Assembly: GCA_000431795.1 (NCBI GenBank)
Contig: FR887368.1
Span: 1 to 19,641, forward strand
Length of the DNA: 19,641 nt
Direction of reading: 5' to 3'
Origin: Clostridium sp. CAG:302
GTDB lineage: Bacteria; Bacillota_I; Bacilli_A; RF39; UBA660
This document shows, piece after piece, positions 1 through 5,842 of this stretch. The first letter of the stretch is position 1. Each line of letters opens with the position of its first letter. The notes beneath the pieces were generated by a model, which was given only the letters and a program-made list of their open reading frames with translations, made no database searches and had not been told where the DNA came from. The translations under genes and the position numbers were made by a program.

Positions 1-194
1 TCTTTAGTTAGTACTGGTATCATATCTACTCCATTAATTGTTGAACCACCAGCAAATGTAATTGTGGGAGTACATACATTTAAATTAACTAATGCATTAG
101 ATGTACTCTTCCATATATAATAAGCAAAACTACTACCTACTGATAACACTAAAACTATTATTCCTAATATCATATATAACTTATATTTATTCAT
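1..194 (-). CDS. Secreted or membrane-anchored protein, N-terminal part (C-terminus beyond left edge)
   Basis: Sixty-four codons are visible before the window ends. The start is the ATG at 194-192, six bases after a GAGGT Shine-Dalgarno site at 201-205. The protein opens with MNKYKLYM, a hydrophobic stretch at about residues 6-24 (ILGIIVLVLSVGSSFA), then AYYIWKSTSNA. This reads as a signal peptide or signal anchor with possible cleavage after the Ala. The exported part begins with Thr/Ser/Asn-rich sequence and one Cys. I do not recognise the family; small surface proteins with this layout are common in gut Bacilli. It is preceded by a structured leader (terminator 219-272, small ORF 307-366, promoter 461-489), which suggests regulated expression. 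The exported location is inferred only from the N-terminus. Confidence 0.65.
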   Translation of the reverse strand, partial: MNKYKLYMILGIIVLVLSVGSSFAYYIWKSTSNALVNLNVCTPTITFAGGSTINGVDMIPVLTK

Positions 195-218
195 TATAAT
201 ACCTCTTTTCTATAATAT

Positions 219-272
219 AAAAAAGACTATAAAGAAAGACTAATATTTCTATTAGTTCTCTTTATAGTCTTT
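219..272 (-). terminator. Intrinsic terminator or attenuator in the leader of the left-edge gene
   Basis: A 14-bp perfect stem (222-235 with 259-272) encloses a further 7-bp stem (239-245 with 250-256) with a four-base loop. On the minus strand it runs directly into six U residues (A219-A224 on the plus strand). It lies only 13 bases before the Shine-Dalgarno site of the left-edge gene and downstream of the small ORF at 307-366. It therefore either ends a short transcript or conditionally blocks the downstream gene. No alternative antiterminator pairing was established by eye. Confidence 0.75.
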
Positions 273-306
273 ATCTATAATCCTTTTATTTATAAGTGTT
301 TGTAGA

Positions 307-366
307 CTAACAAGCCCCCCCCCTAATTAACAAATAGTTAACGTTTCTGAATGCTACTTTTTTCAT
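307..366 (-). CDS. Putative 19-residue leader peptide or small protein with a G9 tract
   Basis: A short ORF with an excellent ribosome binding site (AAAGGAGG at 375-382, eight bases before ATG at 364-366) encodes MKKVAFRNVNYLLIRGGAC and stops at TAG (307-309). Nine consecutive G residues (315-323 on the minus strand) encode part of Arg-Gly-Gly-Ala. Such a run is striking in this A/T-rich genome. Losing one G would extend the frame to about 37 codons; gaining one would also change the tail. The position between a promoter and an intrinsic terminator fits a regulatory leader peptide. No repeated-codon run or known arrest motif is evident, so the mechanism is unknown. An independent micropeptide is the alternative. 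Confidence 0.55.
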   Translation of the reverse strand: MKKVAFRNVNYLLIRGGAC

Positions 367-460
367 TGGAAGGGCCTCCTTTCCTATTGATTTGCGAATT
401 ATTTGGTATTTTCTCTATAGTTAACCATATGCAAATCATATCTATTACCTTACATATAAA

Positions 461-489
461 ATAATACCATAAGTAATTATATTTTACAA
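461..489 (-). promoter_or_regulatory. Sigma-A-type promoter for the leader and left-edge gene
   Basis: On the minus strand, -35 TTGTAA (484-489), a 17-base spacer and -10 TATTAT (461-466) are visible. The start would be near 454, giving an untranslated leader of about 260 bases before the gene at 194. It lies just past the hairpins that end gltX. Confidence 0.55.
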
Positions 490-516
490 TAAGTATTTAC
501 AAAATAAATAAATTTT

Positions 517-599
517 CATAAGTGAGATTATAAGCTCACTTATGCTTTTTAAGACTTATTTATAAGGCTTAAAAAGAAATAGCATCAAACTATTTCTTT
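517..599 (-). terminator. gltX terminator within three stacked hairpins
   Basis: Three inverted repeats lie end to end. The first is a 10-bp stem (573-582 with 590-599, seven-base loop) whose arm contains the gltX stop codon and which is followed on the minus strand by a U run. The second is a 9-bp stem (545-553 with 568-576) with inner pairing. The third is a perfect 10-bp stem (517-526 with 535-544). The first acts as a plausible intrinsic terminator. The extra two resemble the hairpin series at 5079-5129 and 9458-9512. Confidence 0.65.
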
Positions 600-2239
600 A
601 GTAAATTATTTATTCTTTCAATAATTCTATCTTTTCCTAATAATTTCATTATTTCATATAAATCAGGAGTCATACTCTTACTAGTTAAAGCCACTCTTAA
701 TACTGTAGAAATATCAGCAACTGATCCTTTATAATTATCTGGATTTTCTTTATATTCTTTCATATTACTACAATAGCCTAAACTATCAGTTAATAGTTTA
801 ATATTATTAAACCATACTTCTTTATCAGTTACATCATAATATTTATCTATATAAGTATTTAATATAGTACTTATTTCTTCTTTATCAGTAATACTACCCC
901 ATTCATAAGTATCAGGATTATATAACTCATCATACATATAGAATATTTGTCCTTTTACTTCACTAAAACTAGCATAATCTTTTCTAGGTTTCTTTTGTTC
1001 TCTTTCTATATTTAATATATTTTTGGTATATTCTTCATACTTAGTAATTAATTCATAAAAGTCTTTATCATATTCTTTAAACCATTTAGATAATTCATTA
1101 TATACTTCATCTTTAGTCATTTTACTAATATAATTTCTAGATATATTATTTAATTTCTCTAAGTCATATAATGCTCCTGATGGAGACATTTTCTTAGGTG
1201 AGAAAGTAAAATCTAAGAAAGTCTTATCTGGATTAGCATTATGCCACTCTTCATAATTAGAATTAATAATTGTCATTAATGATTCTATTACTGCAATAAT
1301 AGGATAACCTTTTTCACTATAGAAGCTCATTGAAGCTTCAGGGTCTTTTCTCTTACTTATTTTTCTCTTAATATCACCATCTTGTTTCATAATAAGTGGT
1401 GTATGAATATATTTAGGAGGTTTTAATCCTAATGCTCTAAACATCTCAATATGTTTAGTAACGCTAGGTAACCACTCTTCTCCTCTTACGACATGAGTAG
1501 TATGCATTAAATGGTCATCTACTACATGAGCAAAATGATAAGTAGGAAGCATACTATCACTTTTCATTATTACATCATCAGTATCATTTTCACTCAAACT
1601 AAGTTTACCTTTAGTTAAATCTTCAAAAATAATCTTATTATTAAAATCTCCTTCAGATTTAAATCTTATAACATAAGGTTCACCATTCTTAATTCTTTCA
1701 ATAGCAGTATCTACACTAATATTTCTACATCTAGCATATCTTCCATAATATCCAGTTCGCATTTTCTTTTCTTCTTGATTTTTTCTTAATTCATCTAATT
1801 CTTCTCTAGTACAAAAACATGGATATGCTCTTCCTATTTCAATTAATTTCTTAATATAAGCATGATATATATCTTTTCTTTCACTTTGAATATAAGGACC
1901 ATAATTACCTACTATTTCGCCTTTATATTCATATTCATCAGGTACTATTCCATATTCTCTTAAAGTAGCCATTATTAGTTCTACTGCTGAATCTACCTCT
2001 CTTAACTTATCGGTATCTTCATTTCTAAGATAGAATATTCCACCAGAGTTTTTAGCAAGTACATAATCAGTAAGTGCTTGATAAAATCCTCCAATATGCA
2101 TATACCCTGTTGGACTAGGAGCAAATCTTGTTACTTTTTCTCCTTCTTTTAATTCTCTTTCTGGATATAAGCTCTCATAATAATCTACATCGTGCTCTAA
2201 GTTAGGAAATATTAAATCTGCTAAATCTTTATTTGTCAT
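590..2239 (-). CDS. gltX: Glutamate--tRNA ligase (GluRS)
   Basis: Class I aminoacyl-tRNA synthetase that attaches glutamate to tRNA in the cytoplasm. The Rossmann core carries the HIGH-type motif in RFAPSPTGYMHIGG (residues 38-51). The KMSKS-type motif is KISKR at 293-297, and the GluRS signature DDHLMHTTHVVRGEEW lies at 241-256. Cys141, Cys143 and Cys171 lie where bacterial GluRS often binds zinc. At 549 residues it is longer than the roughly 470-500 of classical bacterial GluRS and has about 38 residues before the catalytic core, as in the longer Firmicute variants. The start is ATG at 2239, after an AAAGGAT site. A TATAAT box at 2285-2290 is a possible -10, without a clear -35. The stop codon lies inside the terminator stem. 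Discriminating or non-discriminating behaviour cannot be read directly; the nearby tRNA-Gln with U1-A72 makes Glu-tRNA-Gln formation plausible. Confidence 0.95.
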   Translation of the reverse strand: MTNKDLADLIFPNLEHDVDYYESLYPERELKEGEKVTRFAPSPTGYMHIGGFYQALTDYVLAKNSGGIFYLRNEDTDKLREVDSAVELIMATLREYGIVPDEYEYKGEIVGNYGPYIQSERKDIYHAYIKKLIEIGRAYPCFCTREELDELRKNQEEKKMRTGYYGRYARCRNISVDTAIERIKNGEPYVIRFKSEGDFNNKIIFEDLTKGKLSLSENDTDDVIMKSDSMLPTYHFAHVVDDHLMHTTHVVRGEEWLPSVTKHIEMFRALGLKPPKYIHTPLIMKQDGDIKRKISKRKDPEASMSFYSEKGYPIIAVIESLMTIINSNYEEWHNANPDKTFLDFTFSPKKMSPSGALYDLEKLNNISRNYISKMTKDEVYNELSKWFKEYDKDFYELITKYEEYTKNILNIEREQKKPRKDYASFSEVKGQIFYMYDELYNPDTYEWGSITDKEEISTILNTYIDKYYDVTDKEVWFNNIKLLTDSLGYCSNMKEYKENPDNYKGSVADISTVLRVALTSKSMTPDLYEIMKLLGKDRIIERINNLLKK

Positions 2240-2340
2240 AAAATCACATCCTTTGGTTATTTTTATTATTTATATTAGGTATACATTATACCCACTTCTT
2301 TTTTAGATAAATATAATATCTATGAAAGGAGAATGGTATT

Positions 2341-2484
2341 ATGTACGGATATGGATGTCCAGGCTATGGTTATGGTTATAACAATAGTGGATACTGGATA
2401 ATTATAGTTGTTCTAATTATATTCTTTGTTTTATTCTGGGGTAATGGTTCTTGCGGATGTAGAAGAAATAATTGTTGCAACTAA
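2341..2484 (+). CDS. YjcZ-like Gly/Tyr-rich small membrane peptide, 47 residues
   Basis: The only clear plus-strand gene. ATG at 2341 follows AAAGGAG (2325-2331) with nine bases between. The peptide has a Gly/Tyr-rich head (MYGYGCPGYGYGYNNSGY), one hydrophobic helix at about residues 19-33 (WIIIVVLIIFFVLFW), and a Cys-rich tail with C38, C40, C45 and C46. The head plus single TM helix matches the layout of the YjcZ family of small sporulation-associated peptides in Bacilli. The Cys-rich tail is not typical of short YjcZ proteins. A strong terminator follows 9 bases after the stop. The assignment rests on composition and architecture; with dacB-spmA-spmB in the same window a spore role is reasonable but unproven. 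Confidence 0.65.
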   Translation: MYGYGCPGYGYGYNNSGYWIIIVVLIIFFVLFWGNGSCGCRRNNCCN

Positions 2485-2493
2485 TTTAAATAA

Positions 2494-2521
2494 AGCCCTT
2501 TAACTTAAGGGCTATTTTTTT
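2494..2521 (+). terminator. Intrinsic terminator after the YjcZ-like gene (possibly bidirectional)
   Basis: A GC-rich 7-bp stem AGCCCTT/AAGGGCT (2494-2500 with 2507-2513) with a six-base loop is followed by seven T residues at 2515-2521. Read on the minus strand the same stem ends in TTTATTT, just past the 3' end of tRNA-Gln, so it may also end that transcript. Confidence 0.85.
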
Positions 2522-2524
2522 ATT

Positions 2525-2599
2525 TGGTTGCCCTGGTTAGATTCGAACTAACGCATGTCAGAGTCAGAGTCTGATGCCTTACCGCTTGGCTACAGGGCA
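2525..2599 (-). tRNA. tRNA-Gln, anticodon CTG
   Basis: A full cloverleaf is present. The 7-bp acceptor stem is TGCCCTG/CAGGGCA, the D stem GCC/GGC, the anticodon stem TCAGA/TCTGA, and the T arm GTTAG-TTCGAAT-CTAAC. The discriminator is A and CCA is encoded in the DNA (2525-2527). The loop CTCTGAC gives anticodon CUG (2565-2567 on the complement), reading CAG. U1-A72 is the usual bacterial tRNA-Gln first pair, known to help GatCAB recognise mischarged Glu-tRNA-Gln. C34 should not read CAA, so a separate UUG tRNA-Gln is expected elsewhere. It has its own promoter (2614-2642). Confidence 0.95.
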
Positions 2600-2613
2600 G
2601 TAACAACAATATA

Positions 2614-2642
2614 ATTATAGCATTATCTTTATTGTTATTCAA
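2614..2642 (-). promoter_or_regulatory. Promoter of tRNA-Gln
   Basis: On the minus strand, -35 TTGAAT (2637-2642), a 17-base spacer and a perfect -10 TATAAT (2614-2619). Transcription would begin about eight bases before the mature 5' end of the tRNA. It sits between the hsp20 terminator and the tRNA, so the tRNA need not depend on the heat-shock operon. Confidence 0.8.
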
Positions 2643-2652
2643 GTACTTTTTT

Positions 2653-2688
2653 CACAAAAATAAAAGACCATTATTCATGATCTTTTAT
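2653..2688 (-). terminator. Terminator of the htpG-hsp20 operon
   Basis: A 10-bp stem with one G-U pair (2660-2669 with 2679-2688) is followed on the minus strand by UUUUUGUG. The last hsp20 codons form one arm and the stop codon (2671-2673) lies in the loop. Confidence 0.75.
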
Positions 2689-3048
2689 ACTAATAGTCTT
2701 CTTAGTTTCAATTTCTTTCTTTTTAGGAGCACTAACTACTAGAACACCATTCTTGAAACTAGCATCTATCTTATCTTCGCTTACATCTCCTAGATAGAAG
2801 GTTCTAGTTACTTTGCTATAACTCTTTCTTTCACGATGTAAGTATTTTTTATTTTCTTCTTTCTCATTTTCTTTTTCGAAAGTAACTGATAATTCACCTT
2901 TATCGATAGATAAGCTTATATCATCTTTTGTATATCCTGGTGCTTCCATCTCAACAAAGATTTTACCATCTTTCTCAAAAACATCACACTTTACTGTTTC
3001 TTCTCCTTTGAAGAAACTATCGTCAAAAAATAATCTACTTGGCAACAT
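2671..3048 (-). CDS. Small heat shock protein, Hsp20/alpha-crystallin family
   Basis: ATP-independent holdase that binds unfolding proteins in the cytoplasm as an oligomer. After a short N-terminal arm (MLPSRLFFDDSFF) the alpha-crystallin domain covers roughly residues 20-110, with FVEMEAPGYTKDDI, LSVTFEKE and the signature FKNGVLVVSAPK. The C-terminal IxI anchor is visible as ISI in KKTISIKDHE. Start choice: a GTG at 3057 lies only three bases from the GAAAGG site (3061-3066), whereas ATG at 3048 lies twelve bases away and gives the usual LPSRLFF beginning. ATG is preferred, giving 125 residues; the GTG form would add three. It follows htpG after a very short gap and shares its promoter and CIRCE-like operator. 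Confidence 0.93.
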   Translation of the reverse strand: MLPSRLFFDDSFFKGEETVKCDVFEKDGKIFVEMEAPGYTKDDISLSIDKGELSVTFEKENEKEENKKYLHRERKSYSKVTRTFYLGDVSEDKIDASFKNGVLVVSAPKKKEIETKKTISIKDHE

Positions 3049-3073
3049 AATAATCACATTCCTTTCTTAATTT

Positions 3074-4954
3074 TTATTTATCTGCCATTATATCACACAT
3101 AAGATTACTCATTTCAGTAGGATTATCGATAGGTAATCCTTCAATTAATCTTGCTTCAAAGTAAATAACCTTTGTGTATTTCTCAAATTCTTCTTTGTTA
3201 TCTTTATATAACTCTTTTAATTTATCCGCTATTTTATGATTAGAATTTATCTCTAATACTTCACTAGCCCTAATCTTTTCACCAGTAGGCATAGAGTTAA
3301 TTACTTTTTCCATTGAAGTAGATACTTCTCCTTCAGTAGTTAAACATACTGGATGATTCTTTAACTTACTAGTAAATTTTACTTCTTTAACAGAATCTCC
3401 TAATAAGTCTTTCATACTAGATAACATATCTTTATTATTATCATTTATTTCATTTATATGCTTCTTTTCTTCTTCAGTAGAAATATCAGTATTTTCACTA
3501 GATACATTAACAAATTTCTTACTATTGTATTCTGCTAATGTTATAATAGTAAACTCATCAACATATTCAGTTAAATATAATGCCTCGTACTTATCTTTAA
3601 CACTTTCTACTTGAGGCATCATATCTATTTTATCTACTGATTCACCGCAAGCATAATAAATAGATTCTTGACCCTCTTTCATTCTTTCAGTATATTCTTT
3701 TAAAGTAGTTAATTTCTTATCTTTAGAAGAATAGAACATAACTAAATCAGATAACTTATCTTTATTTATTCCATAGTCATTATAAATACCAAATTTTAGA
3801 CCCATACCAAAGGCTTTATAGAACTCTTCATATTTATCTCTTTCATCACTTAACATAGATAATAATTCTTTCTTTATCTTTGACTCAATGCTTTTAGCAA
3901 TTAACTTAATATTCTTATTATCTTGAAGTGTTTCTCTTGATATATTAAGAGGAATATCTTCAGTATCAATAACTCCCTTGACAAAACTAAAGTAGTCTGG
4001 TAATAAATCACTACATTTATCCATTATTAATACACCATTAGTATATAGGGCTAAACCTTTTTCATATTCCTTGCTATAGAAGTCATATGGAGCATGACTT
4101 GGTATAAATAGTAATGCTGTAAAATTAACATTTCCTTCCATATTGAAATGTAATACTTTTAAAGGTTCTTCATAATCATGGAATCTATCTTGATAAAAGT
4201 TATTATATTCTTCATTCTTAATATTCTTTTTATCCTTCTTCCATAATGGTACCATACTATTTAAGGTAGCCTCTTCAGTATATGTTTCATATTCATCAGA
4301 ATCTTCTTTCTTTCTAGTATTCTCTACCATCATTTTAATAGGATAACTAATATAGTCAGAATATTTCTTAATAATACTTCTAATCTTATATTCAGTTAAG
4401 AAATCACTATAATTATAATCTTCAGTATCTTTCTTTAGATATAAAGTTATCTTAGTACCAGTAGTTTCTTTCTTACCTTTAGAAATAGTATAGCCATCTA
4501 CGCCAGTACTCTCCCAAATATGTGAATCTTCTTCTTTATATGACTTAGACTCTACAACTACTTTATCACTTACCATAAAGGCTGAGTAGAAACCTACACC
4601 AAACTGACCAATGATATTAACATCATCTTTACCATCATTTTCTTCTTTAAAATGAAGTGAACCTGACTCTGCGATTACACCAAGATTATTTTCTAGTTCA
4701 TCTTCAGTCATACCACAGCCATTATCAGTAATAGTAAGTGTTCTGGCTTCTTTATCTAAGTCTATCTTAATTTCCAAATCATTCTTCTTAACTTTTATAT
4801 CTTTATTAGTTAATGATAGATAATATAATTTATCTAAAGCATCACTAGCATTAGAAATTAATTCTCTTAAGAATATTTCTTTATTAGTATAAATACTATT
4901 TATCATTAGGTCTAATACTCTTTTACTTTCTGTCTTAAATTCTCTTTTTTTCAT
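3074..4954 (-). CDS. htpG: Chaperone HtpG (bacterial Hsp90)
   Basis: Homodimeric GHKL-type ATPase chaperone of the cytoplasm. Numbered from ATG 4954, the ATP-binding Bergerat fold has the N box ELISNASDALDK (31-42, Glu31 and Asn35), the G1 box DNGCGM (77-82), and GQFGVGFYSAF (116-126). The middle domain has the conserved NISRETLQDN. The C-terminal dimerisation region runs to residue 626, close to the 624 of E. coli HtpG. Start choice: AGGAG at 4964-4968 abuts an in-frame ATG at 4963 but lies nine bases before ATG 4954, so MKKREFKTESKR is the likely N-terminus. It is first in an operon with hsp20, from a consensus promoter overlapped by a CIRCE-like operator. HrcA-type control is not the rule for htpG in model Bacilli. 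Confidence 0.97.
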   Translation of the reverse strand: MKKREFKTESKRVLDLMINSIYTNKEIFLRELISNASDALDKLYYLSLTNKDIKVKKNDLEIKIDLDKEARTLTITDNGCGMTEDELENNLGVIAESGSLHFKEENDGKDDVNIIGQFGVGFYSAFMVSDKVVVESKSYKEEDSHIWESTGVDGYTISKGKKETTGTKITLYLKKDTEDYNYSDFLTEYKIRSIIKKYSDYISYPIKMMVENTRKKEDSDEYETYTEEATLNSMVPLWKKDKKNIKNEEYNNFYQDRFHDYEEPLKVLHFNMEGNVNFTALLFIPSHAPYDFYSKEYEKGLALYTNGVLIMDKCSDLLPDYFSFVKGVIDTEDIPLNISRETLQDNKNIKLIAKSIESKIKKELLSMLSDERDKYEEFYKAFGMGLKFGIYNDYGINKDKLSDLVMFYSSKDKKLTTLKEYTERMKEGQESIYYACGESVDKIDMMPQVESVKDKYEALYLTEYVDEFTIITLAEYNSKKFVNVSSENTDISTEEEKKHINEINDNNKDMLSSMKDLLGDSVKEVKFTSKLKNHPVCLTTEGEVSTSMEKVINSMPTGEKIRASEVLEINSNHKIADKLKELYKDNKEEFEKYTKVIYFEARLIEGLPIDNPTEMSNLMCDIMADK

Positions 4955-4984
4955 TGTATACATCTCCTAAATCTTACATATATA

Positions 4985-5012
4985 ATTATAGCACTAAATT
5001 AGCAATTGTCAA
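4985..5012 (-). promoter_or_regulatory. Consensus sigma-A promoter of htpG-hsp20
   Basis: On the minus strand, -35 TTGACA (5007-5012) and -10 TATAAT (4985-4990) are both perfect, with a 16-base spacer. The -35 box falls inside the CIRCE-like inverted repeat, so a bound repressor would block RNA polymerase. Confidence 0.85.
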
Positions 5013-5025
5013 TAGTAATTGCTAA
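4999..5025. promoter_or_regulatory. CIRCE-like operator (probable HrcA site)
   Basis: A perfect 9-9-9 inverted repeat: TTAGCAATT, nine bases, AATTGCTAA. The CIRCE consensus is TTAGCACTC-N9-GAGTGCTAA, so the outer six bases of each arm and the exact spacer match, while the inner three are changed to ATT/AAT. The overlap with the -35 box of a chaperone operon supports repression by HrcA. hrcA itself is not in the window. Confidence 0.8.
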
Positions 5026-5078
5026 TTTTATATTAAATTATATTCAGTATATAGATACGGCTTATATATAATAGACTT

Positions 5079-5129
5079 TATTTTGAGACTACAGGCTCAA
5101 AATACCCTCTAAGACTATGACTTAGAGGG
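5079..5129 (-). repeat. Two directly abutting hairpins downstream of the glucosaminidase gene
   Basis: Stem TATTTTGAG/CTCAAAATA (5079-5087 with 5096-5104) is followed with no gap by CCCTCTAAG/CTTAGAGGG (5105-5113 with 5121-5129). Both are perfect 9-bp stems, with loops of eight and seven bases. On the minus strand the loops are CCTGTAGT and TCATAGT. Neither is followed by a long U run. They lie between the terminator at 5138-5167 and the htpG promoter. Bases 5030-5078 show nothing else I can name. Confidence 0.7.
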
Positions 5130-5137
5130 AATAAATA

Positions 5138-5167
5138 AAATAACTAGAAGTAAACTCCTAGTTATTT
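5138..5167 (-). terminator. Terminator hairpin overlapping the glucosaminidase stop codon
   Basis: A perfect 10-bp inverted repeat AAATAACTAG/CTAGTTATTT (5138-5147 with 5158-5167) has a ten-base loop and contains the TAG stop (5158-5160) in its arm. On the minus strand it ends in UUUAUUUAUU, a modest U-rich tail. Confidence 0.6.
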
Positions 5168-5772
5168 CTTATTTTTTCAATATAATTATTAACTTTAGAT
5201 GCCCACATAGGGTCTTCAGCATACTTAGGATTCATTTCTTCCGCAGTATATAGACCATAGTCGACATATTTATTTTTGATGTTTGCTATAAAACCATATA
5301 TACCTTCTTCAAGAGTATCATAGGCTCTATAACTACCACATCCTTCACCTTTTTGTCCTCCGACATTATTACATGCCTTTAAAAGATAAGAACAATTCCA
5401 AGTACATCCTGTCTCGTGCATTGATATAGCCACCGCTAGATAAGGGTCTACTCCAAGTTCTAGTGAATATGTAGCATAAGCATAACCCATGTTTGTTAAA
5501 TCAGAAGATAAAGTTCTATTTAACTTTTCAACTAACTCATCATAAGTCATACCTTCATATACTTCTATTCTTTCTTCCTTTACTTCTACTTCAGGAGTAG
5601 AAGTAATCTCATTATCAACCATTTTATCATTCATAGTAGCAGGATCCATTAAAGACTCCGCTAATACAATCTCATTCTTTTTATTAATGTTATCATAGTA
5701 CACTATGGCACTAGTAATTCCTAAAGTTAATATTGAAGCCATTAACACTCCTAAGAGCTTACTTGGTTTCAT
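5158..5772 (-). CDS. Membrane-anchored glucosaminidase-family peptidoglycan hydrolase
   Basis: Likely endo-beta-N-acetylglucosaminidase-type wall hydrolase. Numbered from ATG 5772, residues 6-27 form one hydrophobic segment (signal anchor), followed by an acidic linker. The catalytic domain spans about 95-202: GVDPYLAVAISMHETG with probable catalytic Glu120, then NNVGGQKG, CGSYRAYDTLEEGIYGFI and DPMWASKVNNYI, the usual order in this fold. Four cysteines (123, 127, 134, 145) lie in the catalytic region, which is unusual. The frame is open 30 codons further upstream, but that stretch contains the promoter (5813-5841) and the 5' hairpin, so the start is ATG 5772 (GTG 5781 is an alternative). The anchor and the EIVL stretch resemble the N-terminus of the adjacent NlpC/P60 protein. 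Confidence 0.85.
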   Translation of the reverse strand: MKPSKLLGVLMASILTLGITSAIVYYDNINKKNEIVLAESLMDPATMNDKMVDNEITSTPEVEVKEERIEVYEGMTYDELVEKLNRTLSSDLTNMGYAYATYSLELGVDPYLAVAISMHETGCTWNCSYLLKACNNVGGQKGEGCGSYRAYDTLEEGIYGFIANIKNKYVDYGLYTAEEMNPKYAEDPMWASKVNNYIEKIRNN

Positions 5773-5788
5773 TTCATTCACTTCTTTC

Positions 5789-5806
5789 CGTCTTTTTGAA
5801 AAGACG
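5789..5806 (-). promoter_or_regulatory. Hairpin at the extreme 5' end of the glucosaminidase mRNA
   Basis: CGTCTTT and AAAGACG form a 7-bp stem with a four-base loop, beginning at the predicted transcription start (about 5806). A hairpin at +1 is known in other bacteria to protect mRNA from 5' end-dependent decay. It does not cover the ribosome binding region near 5775-5788. Confidence 0.55.
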
Positions 5807-5812
5807 TTCTCT

Positions 5813-5841
5813 ATTATAGCAGATTTCGCTATTCTTGTCAA
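5813..5841 (-). promoter_or_regulatory. Perfect consensus promoter of the glucosaminidase gene
   Basis: -35 TTGACA (5836-5841), a 17-base spacer and -10 TATAAT (5813-5818) on the minus strand. The -35 ends one base from the stop codon of the NlpC/P60 gene, so the two wall-enzyme genes are separately promoted although adjacent. Confidence 0.85.
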
Positions 5842-5842
5842 A

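Noticed and set aside
5079..5129. Possible CRISPR array from the tandem hairpins
   Set aside because: Stems differ in sequence, units are about 25 bases with no spacers, and no direct repeat recurs.
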